64,000 nt of DNA. It comes from Neodiprion pinetum (lineage: Eukaryota > Arthropoda > Insecta > Hymenoptera > Diprionidae). This document shows, in pieces, positions 36,027-51,192 of the stretch; positions within the stretch are counted from its first letter, which is position 1; every line of letters begins with the position of its first letter. The translations under genes and the position numbers were made by a program. Location: contig NC_060233.1 in NCBI RefSeq assembly GCF_021155775.2, forward strand, positions 4,072,501 through 4,136,500. The letters are read 5' to 3'. The notes below the pieces were generated by a model that saw nothing but the letters and a program-made list of their open reading frames with translations, was not told the DNA's origin and made no database searches.

Positions 36027-36817
36027 ATTTTTTAGGGTTCCGTACATCAAAGAGAAAAGACCAAGGGGTTAATTATTCCTGACATCCGATGTACGCCATT
36101 CCGTGAATCATGTGAAGTCTCTTGAAATCTTTGAAATCTTTTGTTGCGATCTACGAAATCTTTTGAAATCGTCTGAAATATGCTAAAATCTCTGGAAAAT
36201 TCACTGAAATCTTTCGAAATCTAATGAAATGTTTTGTAATTTCTGAAATCTTTTCAAATCTCTTGAAATCACTTGAAAACCTTTGAGATCGTTAGAAACT
36301 TGAGATCCTGAAATCGTCTGAAATCATGTGTAATCTCTTGAAATCTTTTGAAATCTTTTGAAAACTTCTGAAATTATTGCAATCCATGAGTGACCAACCC
36401 CTCAGAAAAATGGAACCCTTATAGGGTCTCTTCATTGTTCGTCCGTCCGTTTGTCCGTCCGTCAAGGCCCTTTTCCTCAGGAACGGGTAGAGGTATCAAG
36501 TTGAAATTAATATCCAACATTAAGGTATATGTACCTTTGGAGGTGTGAAAAATTCAAGGCTTTAAGTCAACGCAATCAAAAGTTACGCGCACTTATGTCA
36601 CATATTTTTATACTCGTAAGCTCATTGATAGAAACCTATAAGGTACCTTCCCGTTGACCTAGAATTATGAAATTTGGAGAGTAGCCAAATCTCACAACAC
36701 AAGTGAAAGAAAAAGTCCGAAAATAGTTAATGTTTAGTTGTACAATATAAAAAAAAAGTAATTAAATTTGTATGGAATCCTAAAGGCGCGAGTCTAACTC
36801 GCACTTGTCCGGTTTTT
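36027..36817 (+). mobile_element. Dispersed insect repeat, lepidopteran-type, with internal array
   Basis: The element starts TTTTTTAGGGTTCCGTAC. It continues at about 36404 with AAAAATGGAACCCTTATAGG, a GTCCGTCCGTTTGTCCGTCC run at about 36440 and an AGGTATCAAGTTGAAAT-type segment. It ends at 36790-36817 with GCGAGTCTAACTCGC, then ACTTGTCCGGTTTTT. From memory, this order of blocks matches a non-coding repeat that is very abundant in moth and butterfly genomes and is seen in some other insects. I cannot name it securely. An ~11 bp array (36110-36385) sits between its first and second blocks. No coding capacity. Confidence 0.7.
36110..36385 (+). repeat. ~11 bp (CTTTTGAAATC)n degenerate array
   Basis: About two dozen GAAATC words recur with a spacing near 10-12 bp, the clearest being TCTTTTGAAATCTTTTGAAA near 36340. 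The array lies inside the dispersed element and splits its GGTTCCGTA head from its GGAACCC body. It probably expanded after insertion, or was present in the inserted copy. Confidence 0.85.
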
Positions 36818-39800
36818 CTGAATACATCGCTCCCCTTTTTCTCCAATAACATATCGTTTCTTCATGTTAGTATTTAGTTTGAAAGTACATATAGGTGAGT
36901 TTAAAAAAATGTACCTCGTTTTCTTTTCAATAACGATACCTACCCATTGTTACACGGATAATTGAAATTCGATTCGGCTTTTAGTCACCATTATCTTTAA
37001 ATAGCTTTGAATAATCAAAGACACGTGTACGGACAGTTGAAGCGTTGCATAGTCGGAACAATCAGTCATGCCCGCGTTTTCGAGGGGCGGAGAAACGGTG
37101 ATTACGACTGACAGGCGACGAAAGCGGCGTGCATGGAAATCTGTTCCAAATTCCTGACCGTCATTTCTGACGAGCGAACGACGTGCGCCAAAAGCCGTTC
37201 CGTAATGCGATTTCAAGTGCAATTTGTTGCGGGATCGATATACCTTCAAGCAGGATACGGGTCATTATAATTTAGAGCCGTCGTTAATTTCCAAGGTATA
37301 CTTACCGTCACTGGAATCGATAGATAACGATGAAAAAACAGTGTCTGAATTATTTCAGATTTTTAGCTGGATTGGAAAGGATGCCGAAATTGATTTAAAA
37401 TTGAGGAAAAAAATTTCTCAAACTATCGTTTCATTTCGAAACTGCGGTTTAATTCATTTTAATTGGTTAAAAAAACTGGAGGACTCTACCCTTGTTTCCT
37501 CTTTTTGGTGACCAAATTAGACGTATCATGTAAATAATAGTTTTTCATTTTTTCACTCAAAAATTGAGACATTTTTTTTCTTCAATTTCAAATTGATTTC
37601 GGCACCCTTTCCAGTCGAGTTAAAAATCTGAAATAATACGATCGAAATATCGATTCCAGGGGTGGTAAGTGTTTGGAAATTAACGACTATCCTAAATTAT
37701 ATACAATATATGTAATATGTGTATTGTGTATATGCATGTAAGTATATAATTTGTAACATTTCACCGCAAAGAAAACGGTCCGCGGATTTTCCGAGGGTGG
37801 AAATTCTGACCGGGAATCGAGAGGAATCTCTCGTATAATCATCGGCATTTCTGCGGAATTGCAGATATTTGATGCTGCTTATGCGGCTGCAGAAGCCTAA
37901 GCCACGAATCAATGAAAACTAACAAACTGGGCCGAGTGGCTATGCAGATACAGATACGCAGCCCCACGCCGCTAATAAACGTCCTATAGCTGGGCGTAAC
38001 TCACGATAATTATCCCAATTACTTTGTTCAATTAATTAGTTTCCATCCTCGGCTTCGGGACGAAAAGTTTTCCATTCGATTAACCCGCCCTTACGCAATT
38101 CTGCATATTGTTAGTTACGCCTTTTTTTTATATAATAATTGTGTAATATTTATACGAAAGAATTTTTTTTGTTACCCTTTCGTCGTCTTCTTTGTTTTTC
38201 ATCATCTTTAGGATAAAATCAGTTATGAAATTTGATTTCTATAAAATTATATAAATAATCGCGATGTTTTTTAATTGATATTCGTCTGCCTCGATGTTGA
38301 GGAAAATGATTGTTGCTTCGAAAGCAGTGATCGACTTTGGATAAAACAGGTTTTCAATCTCCGTTCTATCGTAATTGTTGGTTTGTTTCATTGTTTTGTT
38401 CTCACGGGAACTAATTTTCGCTGAGACTGTACTTCGGCGCGCGATACGTTCTTGAATTCTTGTTCCCTTTTCTCTGCACTGTTGAACCTCCTTGAAAGTG
38501 GCGTGGAAAACTTAGCTCGAAACTTAAGACACCTGAAGTTCTAGACTACACGTATAGGTATACACTCGTGGCACTTTAATCTAGGCGTTTACTTGAAAAT
38601 TTCCTCACTCGAATTATCGGCAATACGTTTTACCCCCGTTTTCTGTCCGTACATGTTATGGAGGATATATATGGGATATATGTACCTACACGTGTGTATA
38701 TATACGTATATGTACATATACCAAACCCAGAGCACTTGAATAAATTTTTTCCCCTCTTCATATTGACGTCAACTCTGCAGGATGACAATAGCAAGTAATT
38801 GTCCTGAGCGCGGAAGTTCGCAGGGTAGGCATAAAATTTTCGCCCCCTATTTTCTTTGTCGAAAATAAAAATCCGCGGCATCAGTTCGCTGATTAGATTT
38901 ACGGAATCGTTCGAACTGTCACGCTCTATAAATTTTTCTTTTTTTCTTTTACTTCTTTTCAATCTTTACACGAATTTATTTTGATTTTGCTATTTTTCTA
39001 CCCTCAACCGAAGCGTTGTACAAAATTTCTCCGTTTTCACTGCCGCACAATATTGCGGATGGCGCATGACACAAGAATTTTTAAACAGACCTTCTGCATT
39101 TTAACGCGGTTCGAGACGGTGCAATTTTCCATACAGCAGAGTTTGCGGAGTCTCGACTGCAGTCAGGAACGGACAGGGTGGATGGACGGAATGAGGGAAA
39201 GTTGGATGCTAGACTAGGAGTGTTACGAGAGTTGGGTTAAAATCGAGAAGGCGTGGAGGGGGGAGGAGGGATCGGGAAGTCGAGAGGTAATGAACTAATT
39301 CCTACGATCCAATCAACTGAATTCGAGTCCAATCTAATTCTTTTCATTTCCCCCCTTTTCTATCCCGAGGTTCGTTTTTTGGCCCCTATATGCGGCACTG
39401 CCGTTTTCGCCTCAGACCCAGTTCAAAGATCTCTGCTGAACTAAACGAAATCGAACAAGTCGAAACGAATCGAATCGGAAACTCGTACCATTCAATGAAA
39501 CTGACCTGCAGTCTCTCTACGCTGCACTGACCTCGTCCAATTCTTTCCTACCCTCCCCAATTCCGAGGTCGGGTTTTCTTCCTGTTTGTCGATACACTTT
39601 GCAGTATATAATATCGTCCATGTGATGCTGGTTTGATTTTTCCAACAGTAACAAAACCGGTGTAGTTCAATTGTTAGAAATAATCCGAGGAACGAGTTTT
39701 CCCCCTTATTTTATTTGTAGTTGGGATGGTGGAAGCTCGTTTTTCATTTCTATTTAGATGGATCATGCAAGGTTTTTGAACATGAACAAAATCTAGACGA

Positions 39801-40618
39801 AACAATGAGAGCCGGTTACGGTAGTCTATGGTCTAGAAATCATGTAGGTATATTGCATAACTTACTATTTTTATTTTCTTGGTTCAGAGCTCGTGGCAGA
39901 ATTACTAACATAAAGCTATCCAAGGCCTGTTTTGTATTCCCCCCGATCCACCTATAAAACTTTGGTAGATATACACGGGGAGCGGAGAAATGGGATCATT
40001 CTAGTAAAATGGAGGTCAATAAATAACCTATATGAGAGACAAAAGGTATAGAAGAAGTAAAAGTAGAAGAAAAAAAAATAAATCTGTATCGGTGCGTCGT
40101 TCAATTTTGTCTTAAAACGACAGCGTAGAGGATTATAAGGATTCTAGTTTATTCGGATCTCTTTTCGTAGCCGAAAATCTTTGGATTTTAACTTCAAGCA
40201 CATCATATGTATGGACGGGATTAGAAACTCGAAGAAAAATAGGAAGCTAAAGATGCCAGAAAAAGAAGAGAAAGAAGTGTATAAGTATCCGGGTAGCGGA
40301 GTCCTTTATCATTGTAATTTTACGCTCAAACGAATGCCGAAGATCACGTTCTTTATACAAAGGTATATACCATTCTCAGCGTAGTTGAAGCCAACTTTTA
40401 CCAAGTTTGAGACAGGGAGACATATACCTATGTAAAAGAGGGGGAAAGTGAATGATTTGTGTGCCAAGTCCGATTGAGAATTTTACAGAATAAAGCCAGA
40501 CTCCGCTTCTCCTTCTTCTTCGTCTTTTTCTTCGGTCCGTAATTATACATCATATAATAAAATCACAGCCGTGACTTTCGATCCGTTGTTATCGTTGTTC
40601 CGATTATTTTTTGATGCA
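36818..40618. other. Non-coding sequence with one GC-richer block
   Basis: A frame of 95 codons at 37224-37511 has mixed composition but no recognisable domain. 37900-38060 is GC-richer with embedded ATAATTATCCCAATTA and CAATTAATTAG, which are homeodomain-type words, so it is a candidate regulatory block. The rest is AT-rich with TATATA patches near 38665-38720. No genes were found. Confidence 0.4.
37900..38060. promoter_or_regulatory. Possible conserved regulatory block with ATTA cores
   Basis: This unique GC-moderate patch includes GGGCCGAGTGGCTATGCAG and GCTAATAAACGTCC, then ATAATTATCCCAATTACTTT and CAATTAATTAG. Clustered ATTA and TAAT cores in otherwise non-repetitive DNA resemble developmental enhancers. 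It is not part of any repeat I found. The support is compositional only. Confidence 0.25.
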
Positions 40619-40744
40619 GAGTAGTAGCAACACAAGGCCGGTTCTGGGAACAGATCCCTTTACCGACATGTTACCGACATGTTACCGACACTCTTAATGT
40701 CGGTATAAGAATCTGTATGCAGGACCGGTCCTGTATTACTACTC
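40619..40744. mobile_element. 126 bp hairpin MITE with tandem ACCGACATGTT core
   Basis: GAGTAGTAGCAACACAAGGC on the left pairs with GGTCCTGTATTACTACTC on the right. The complement continues through CCGGTTCTG, ACAGAT and ACCGACAT, giving arms of about 47 bp. The centre holds TTACCGACATG repeated as three tandem ACCGACA units (11 bp period). The right half matches the flank of the element at 59512 (AATCTG..CAGGACC..TTGTAT..TACT), so the two are one family. No coding capacity. Confidence 0.88.
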
Positions 40745-43700
40745 AGAGTTATCTCGGCTAAGAGAATGACATTTGTTGCACCAAGCAGATAATCAAAGAC
40801 GCGCATCTTACGCGGCTGCATTGTTCCTGCAACGGCATAGCACCACCACCATAAGCAGCAGAAGCGACGTCGTAAGTAAATAGAGCCCAAGTCTCAAGCG
40901 AGTCAAGTTTCACAGTTAGTTGTTTAACTGAGTAAGAGCGACGTCGGGGTGGCCACAACCAACGCCAGGTAACTCTGTTTATGAACTTTATGACGGGACC
41001 GAAAGTTTTCCCATAAACCCGCCCTCTTCCCATATTATACGCTCTACACCAAACAAGGACGAACGAGAAAATCCACCGCTTCAACTGCGTCGCCTAACCG
41101 CATCCAAGCCACCCTCTGCAGTCATGTTCGGTTGAAAATGTTCCCGAATAGGTACTTACCATGACTAGTTTCTTGGGCTCCTTTCATTCGGCGCAGTCTT
41201 CATAGAGCTATTTACTCCTCGTTAGGTATGTACTTCATTCTCTGGTTTCCGAATTGGCGGAAGACGAATCTCTCTCTTTTTTAAGAAAACACGAGATTAC
41301 AGAGGTTTCAACCATTCGAAATCCTCAGAAAAATGACCTCGAATCGAACCATGTGATAATTTTCCAATGTAAAATGATTCGCGATCAAAATCTCGCTGAC
41401 TTTTGTTACCGATCGGTGCCTTTTGTCGAAGCTTGTTCACTTCAGATCCTTTAATCTGGCGGTGAGTTTATCAAATGACGCGCCACAAGTGTTACTGCAA
41501 AAATGTCACCTTGTCGATGTAGAAGTGCGATTGGAAGGGGGACTGCATGGCTGGCACAGTTTGGTCCAGTGGAATCATCGGTACTTGCATGTTCCAAAGG
41601 TTACGTGAAGCAGGTGGAGGTGGTGGTGCAGGTGCAGTGACACCGTCACCATCGGAAAGAACTGGTACACTTTATATGTGACCCGTACTCAGGTAAAACG
41701 CACACCGTTGCAGCCTTCAAAGAGTCGCAAACATTACCTCAAAGAGAAAACCGACAAACGAAGTGAAACGAATTATTTATCTAACCGTGTTTATCGATCG
41801 CTGCTCCAGGCTTGGGTTCAGACTTTTTTTTCAAAATTTTTTTTATCCATCAAGTGCTAGCGTTTGCCTATTGCAAGCTTATGGAAATGCGCACGTACGT
41901 GAAAAGGAGAAGAAAAATGGTGCCAGAGGTCCACATTTTCGTCTCTGATTTCCTGCATGGCGGGAAAAAGTGAATCCGAATGAATTCGTCATAAAGTTCG
42001 AACGGTCGACATCCTTCGTACACTTTGTCTCCATACTCTTGCCAACTTGTTCCTACATCGCATGTAACCCAGTTCTGACCTAGAACATCCGCAGCATTCT
42101 TACCGGTTTGAAAAGACGTTCTTCTTTCTTTTTCTAACCATCTCCTTCTCCTTCTCTCTCTCTCTCTCTCTCTCTCTCTTACTCTCCGTCACTTGAAGAA
42201 TTTCATCCAAGATGCAAGGCAACTGCGAGATTCTTCCCGTCGCGTTGCCTCGGATGCACCGTGTTTCTTCGAAGAATGTAATTTTCATGGCTACTTTGCA
42301 CCGTGAAGGGTAGAAAATTCTTATACCTACTCTTTCTCTCGCACAGTAACCGTGCATGGAGGTACAATGAGGCGAGCACCCTCAAAGCCATGACACGAAT
42401 AACGCTGCTCCCCCATCCCTTCTACCTTGGTATACTAAAATCGTGACTCCCCCCCATCCGGAATCCCGTTATCGATTCCAGTGCACTGACCGATGGGCGT
42501 AGTTTTTAACCGTAGCAATATAGAAATTTCATCCCACACAACCGCCGGTGCAGCAGTTCGCCAACTCTCCGGAGGAATTCCCGCACGCTACTTTTTCCTT
42601 TTACTCATTCTCCGTTATATCACATGATGCTTTTTCACACTGCTTGGTACTAATATCACGCATACCTGAATCGCGGGCTAAAATGTCGCATCGGCGATAT
42701 TGCAGGGCGCGAAGTTACGCAGCGGGTGGTTTAAACGGATTGTTCTTTGCTTGTAAATTGTTTCCGGATGCGGTTTGTCGCTCGGTTTAACAACGTTCAA
42801 CTTCCATCTTCTCAACTCGAAACTCTCATCTTTCGGACTCTGCACTTCCCGCGTTACGGCCTTTGGTGGTCATCGATTGCAGAAATCGCGCAGCCACAAA
42901 GTGTTACGACTTCGGATGGTGAGTCGAGAGCTTTTACTTCTCTTCCTACTCTAACCCCTCACTTTTCCAAGGTACAAAAGCCGGAAAGCAATTCGCTTTT
43001 TATTACTGGTACAAGGGCTGTTGGCCCTGCACGTATCCGCAGGTGCCTGGCATATATTCATTCATGCCGTGCGGAGTTCAAACGTTTCCTCCGATTATGT
43101 ATCGATGCGGGATTATGTTTGAACAGGAAATGCGAAAATATGGAATATTTCGTACGGGAAGTTTTTACGAACTCTCTCTCTCTCTTCTTCTCGTTTTCCT
43201 TCTGCATGTGAAAGCTGTATTATATCTCTGTTTGATTCCCGGATTAAATAACTCGAGCTTTCATGAACATACGTACGAACCATGTATAATAATAATAATA
43301 ACAACAACAACAACAACAACAGTACTGAATTTCTGGATAGTTTTATCAGAGAATGATTTACAGAAAAGCTTTCTTCATCTTTCATCGTGACCACAGCAAA
43401 AAATACTAGATATCCGAAAACCAGTTTTGAACGACTGAAATTTCAAAATTTTTGAATGAAAATTTTATGAAATATCGTTCAAACATTGTTATTTCTTATA
43501 CCTTAAGTTTGAAAAAAGTAATTCTTTTATTATATCAAAAAAAAAAATTACAAAAAATATGCTTTTCCCGAATCTTCGAAACTCACGTAACTCCTTATCA
43601 GCTCCTATCGAAGCAATTCTTATCGGCTATTTTTTGTCAATCAGTCGATCAATTCACCACGAGGCATGATAATTCCGTAGTAATTCGGTTTTGTTCGGAC

Positions 43701-44374
43701 ACCATACAATATAGCAGGTACCCTACGATTCCCATGCGATACCAATTCTACATGGCGGAGTATACGATCTGGCCGCCACGTCTTTCCCGCTCAGCTAATA
43801 ACTTATTGCCTTCGAATGTGCTCCTCTGTGTCCCAGAGGATGTCGATAACATTGACCGTCGGAAGGCGATTGTTTGCCGGGGCGATTCACCCTGTTGTGC
43901 CGACTAATGGCCGTCCGATTATACGCCCTTGGTCGTCCCAGGGCAAGCTTCCGTGTGGAATTGTTTACAGGTACCTATATCCGAGGACCGGTGTAGAGCT
44001 TTTCCCTTTAACGACGTCTTGCCCCCAAAAATCCTTGGATTTAAACAACAGCGGGGTGAAAGTTTCGGGAAGAAGAATAAATTGACGTTATTTTACAATC
44101 GGGTAAAAAAAAATGTCAGCCGGTATGATATGTGAAATCGTTTATGTTGAAACGAAGAAATTATGACAAGGATAGTACTGTACGACGATCACGATCGTAT
44201 AATTCGCTGTTTTTAACACTACGAAAAATATCGTAATTCATATTTTTAAGCCTCCGGCTCCGCGTTCCTTGCATATTTCATCGATTTCGATGGATACTCA
44301 AACTCTTTGCTGGAATAACCATTTCAACGGCGTAACTTTACGGATGAACAGATCTTGATATACATCGCGAACCT
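40745..44374. other. Non-coding sequence with microsatellites
   Basis: Contents include a GGTGGAGGTGGTGGTGCAGG patch near 41613, (CT)n at 42153-42179, CCCCC-rich DNA near 42410-42460 and an AAT/ACA trinucleotide tract at 43286-43320. Frames of 80-154 codons between 42548 and 43907 overlap each other on both strands and are unrecognised. No gene is supported. Confidence 0.45.
43286..43320. repeat. Compound (AAT)5(AAC)7 microsatellite
   Basis: Five AAT-type units change directly into about seven AAC-type units, a compound repeat consistent with a point mutation followed by expansion. The reverse strand reads poly-Leu in a short frame. Confidence 0.92.
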
Positions 44375-47692
<3,318 letters not shown>

Positions 47693-48367
47693 TTAACCCT
47701 TTGGGTCATAGTGGCGAGTATTCTTATCAACTATTTTATATCCATTTTTTTTTTTTTTTGTACATTTAAAGAACTTTGAAAATATATTTATTTGCGGTTT
47801 TTTGATATTTCCGACAGTATACCGATAAGTTTTCAATACTCGAGAATAATTATTGCGATGTAACGTGAATTATTATTGTTGGAAATAAATTGATTGAAAA
47901 AAATCGTGACGATTGAAGAAATAATTCAATCCCGATGAAGTTACCTCTCTACTTGTACACATGTTTTACATGAATTTTAAGTTTTTGGGGTCGTTGATTG
48001 CGAATCTGAAATCGGATTTTCAAAATTCAAGATGACAAATCCAATGCGGCGGACGAAAAATTTCAAATTCGATCGAATCCGGAGAGAAAACTCTGTCCGG
48101 GGGTTTTTGGGCTCGCTGATTACGAATCTAAAATCAGATTTTGAAAATTCAGTATGGCGAATCCAATCAGTGACCCCGAAAATTCCTGCATACAGTTTTG
48201 TGACCGTATTTGATGAAATTTGAAATTTTCTTTTGCTGTACTGAATCCACTATCTTGAATTTTTGAAATCTGATTCCAGATTCGTAACCAGCATCCCCAA
48301 AAATCGCAGACCACTATCTTGATACAAAAGTTGAATCAGCACAATAATGTGCGACTCAAAGGGTTAA
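47693..48367. mobile_element. 675 bp TTAA-flanked MITE with direct and inverted modules
   Basis: The left end is TTAACCCTTTGGGTCATA and the right end is GCGACTCAAAGGGTTAA, an inverted match of about 16 bp with TTAA at both edges. Direct module copies begin near 47992 (GTCGTTGATTGCGAATCTGA) and 48114 (TCGCTGATTACGAATCTAAA). A third copy is inverted near 48260-48303 (TCTGATTCCAGATTCGTAAC). The direct modules are followed by short ATGGCGAATCCAAT-type tails. No coding capacity. Confidence 0.93.
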
Positions 48368-48870
48368 GAAGCTGTATAATAAATTTGCCCGCGGCTAGAC
48401 TTGATCGTTTTTTTCCCCTCGCAATTCAGCCCGGGTATTGTAGGTATATAAATTTATGCAAAATTTTGCACGGGTTGTGTGTTGTACGCACAAGCAGAAA
48501 CAACTTCCATACCGGACTGATATACTATACATTCAAAGCCCGAAGGTGTACAGTCCGTGTCCAAAGTCTGTTTTACATGTTCGTTATATTTTCAGTATTT
48601 TTCCATCGAAATTTACCGATTGCGCATAACTTTTGTAGTTTATATTAATTTTTCAATTAGTTGTTGAGTTTTTCGGTAACAAACCAATCGAAGTCTTTTC
48701 AATGTCAGTATACAGTCGGAATTAAAGCGTAATTCAAACTTCGCTAAACATCCATTCGAATCAGCGAATTCAAGTATAAAACTTTTTTTTTCTCATCACC
48801 TTGACATTTTATCTCTTGTATGCATATTTTACTGTATCAAGATTGGACTCGATGTAATTATTGTTCTACG
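48368..48870. other. Non-coding spacer between two elements
   Basis: About 500 bp of AT-rich unique sequence with a T run near 48784-48792. A 109-codon frame begins just inside the preceding element and is not recognisable. Nothing else seen. Confidence 0.5.
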
Positions 48871-49260
48871 CTGGCAAAAATTTCATCTGTCATAGTAACT
48901 AGAAAAATTGAGTAAAACAGGTATCGTTAAAAAAAACAACTGTTTGAATATTGTTGGAATTACGAAAAACGAGCTACATTTTGCGCTATCGTCGATCCTT
49001 TTTTGGCAATTTCAACGCAAAATCGGTTTCTTCGGTTTACTCTACTTTTTTAGTCAAACAAGGCTTTAACGTCAATTTATCGTTGCACGAGCGTTAAATT
49101 TTCGCAACAGTTGCAAGAAAATATAGCAACGAGAAAGAATAGCAACGGATACTAGAAAACTAATTTTCATTTTCTACCTAGAACTATATTTTTCGATTGT
49201 GGTAAGAACGAAAATAGTCAAGGACCGAGCGGTAACCGTAACTAAAAATTTCTCTCAATG
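48871..49260. mobile_element. 390 bp CACTGAG MITE, diverged copy
   Basis: It is collinear with 13181-13605 from TTTCATCTGTCATAGTAACT through ATTGTTGGAATTACGAAAAA, AACGTCAATTTATCGTTGC and TTTCTACCTAGAACTA. It ends GTAACTAAAAATTTCTCTCA. Both extreme termini are eroded (CTGGCAAAAATTTC on the left, TTCTCTCAATG on the right), and a few short deletions account for the smaller size. It lies only about 500 bp from a TTAA-flanked element. Confidence 0.92.
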
Positions 49261-50410
49261 ATGAATAACAACGATCGTATTTTCAAAGAAATCGAATGCC
49301 CGAAACTGAGTCTGGGGAATGTTTTTGGGTTTCTGGATTTTCGCTGACCGCCGGGGATGAACATTTGCGGAAAGCGATTGCGTGCCGAGTATACGTAGGT
49401 GTGTACCTGGAAAGTATTTGCGGGGTTGTGCTCGTATGTATGGCGGAGCGGAGAAGCGGATACATCGAGTTTCCGTAGGACGGCGTTCGCCTCGTTGGGT
49501 TTGGATTAAACTGTAATTAGAACTGTGTAATTGGAACGGATCTGACAATGTAGCTACTGCTATCTAAAATCCAAAGCCACAACGAACCCTTTTCACCCTA
49601 GGTAAACCCCTGCGGAGAACGCCTGCCTACCAATGAGCATTTCGGGAAACCGAATCCCGGCGTCCCGACGCAACGCGACGCCTCGAAAAGCTGCGTTTTA
49701 CCGCTCGATTTATCTCCTCCCTCTTTTCCTGTTTCACCCTGCGAGAAGACAATTCTGAAATTTGGTTGAATAATTTTAACGTTTTTAACGCCTTGTCATT
49801 CATTTTTATTCACGAAACGTTCGTGTGATAAAGCGTTTCGACTAGTTCTGCATTTTTGTAACATGGAGGAAAAATTGGGTCTTTCATTTGAAAATAATTG
49901 AAAGTGATTCTGTAAATTTCAAAACGTGAAGATCTAGCGAAAACTCAACTTTTCATTGTCAGGGTGATTACAATGACTTCCTTTTTTCCCTGAAAACAGA
50001 GAAACGGTAAGTTGAAAACAAAAAAAAAAACAAAAAGAAAAAAGAAAGAAAAACATAATTTATCCGAATCGAATTCTAGACGTGGACGGAATTATCAACG
50101 TATCGAATTTTATCCTATGTTATATTAATTGAGGTGTTAGCCGAAGGAGGCTCTGCCCTGAATAATGGACGAGTGGTGGGTGGTCTGCCTTCGAGCCGAG
50201 AGAAAATGATAATAATAATCAAAGCCCAATCTTACCTTCGACTTCGTTTCCTTCATTGGACGAAAAAAAAGAAGAAAAACAAAGCAAAATAAAAATAAAA
50301 TCGCATTCTCTATGCATTTCGATTTATTAAATTACGTGTTTCCGGTGAACTGGTATAATTGTGGTGTATTTTATTAATTGAAGTTCAAATTGGCAATCTG
50401 CAAGCGCGTG

Positions 50411-50444
<34 letters not shown>

Positions 50445-51192
50445 TAGGGTGCTTCGTTTGAGACGACTATTTTTTTTTTTTTTTTCACTCCATAGACGAA
50501 ACATCACTCTGAACATATAAAAAAAAATTCCCACCAAAGCCTAGCTCTCAATTTTAATTTTAAGTACTCGCTAAATGAATTTGAAATTTTCCTATTCAAT
50601 TAACACGTAGAAATAATTTTTTTTTTTGTCAATTATCTGTAGCATCGCGAGTTTTCATACTATTTAATTGACCAAATATATTATAAATATATATATATAT
50701 ACATTATACATATTGCGTAATGTAAATTCGAGTTTAATTAATTAGCATTGAATTTCTCACTCTTCTCTTTTTCGCTATTTCATCGCTCGCGAAAGCACGG
50801 AGTGTGTAATGAAAGAAAAAATAAAAATTTTTAAACCCTGCGGAAAACAACGTCGATATGTGTAACGTTAACAACGTTCCCTGCAGTATAAAAGCAGCGT
50901 TTTTTTGTTAGATGCGTACGAAACGCAACGCAAAACAATAACGACGACACATTGTTTTTCGTATTATATACCTCGAGAGAGATTCAATTATACCGCGTGA
51001 CTAGCTGCTCTCACCATGCTTGAGGCATGAATATATCTGTTTTCACATTTGCATGCGAAAAATCAATCTTGTTGATGCATTTCAAGCGCGAGAGATTCGT
51101 GCGGCGTTTTGCGAACGAGGAACCCAAAATTAAAAAATAATGATTATGGTTTTTGAAAAAAAAAAAACCCAAAAAAACTAGGCTATAAAAGG
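49261..51192. other. Non-coding sequence; GC block then AT-rich
   Basis: 49560-49740 is GC-rich with CGACGCAACGCGACGCC and may be a small conserved block. The rest is AT-rich with A runs near 50019, (TA)n at 50419-50445, T runs near 50471-50486 and TATATA near 50686-50702. Two overlapping reverse frames at 49255-49548 are unrecognised. Confidence 0.45.
50419..50445. repeat. (AT)n microsatellite
   Basis: About thirteen AT units follow TATATTTT and end in TAGGGTGC. A simple repeat in non-coding DNA. Confidence 0.92.

Noticed and set aside
37224..37511. 95-codon forward frame with mixed composition
   Set aside because: It looks moderately protein-like, but no domain, conserved motif, promoter or splice site supports it.
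37928..37975. Second A-box-like string GGGCCGAGTGGCTATGC
   Set aside because: No B box or cloverleaf partner stems follow, so it is not called a tRNA.
34800..39960. Short inverted similarity between TATAGGTGGA near 34830 and TCCACCTATA near 39945
   Set aside because: Only about 10 bases plus C/G runs match; too short and too far apart to define an element.
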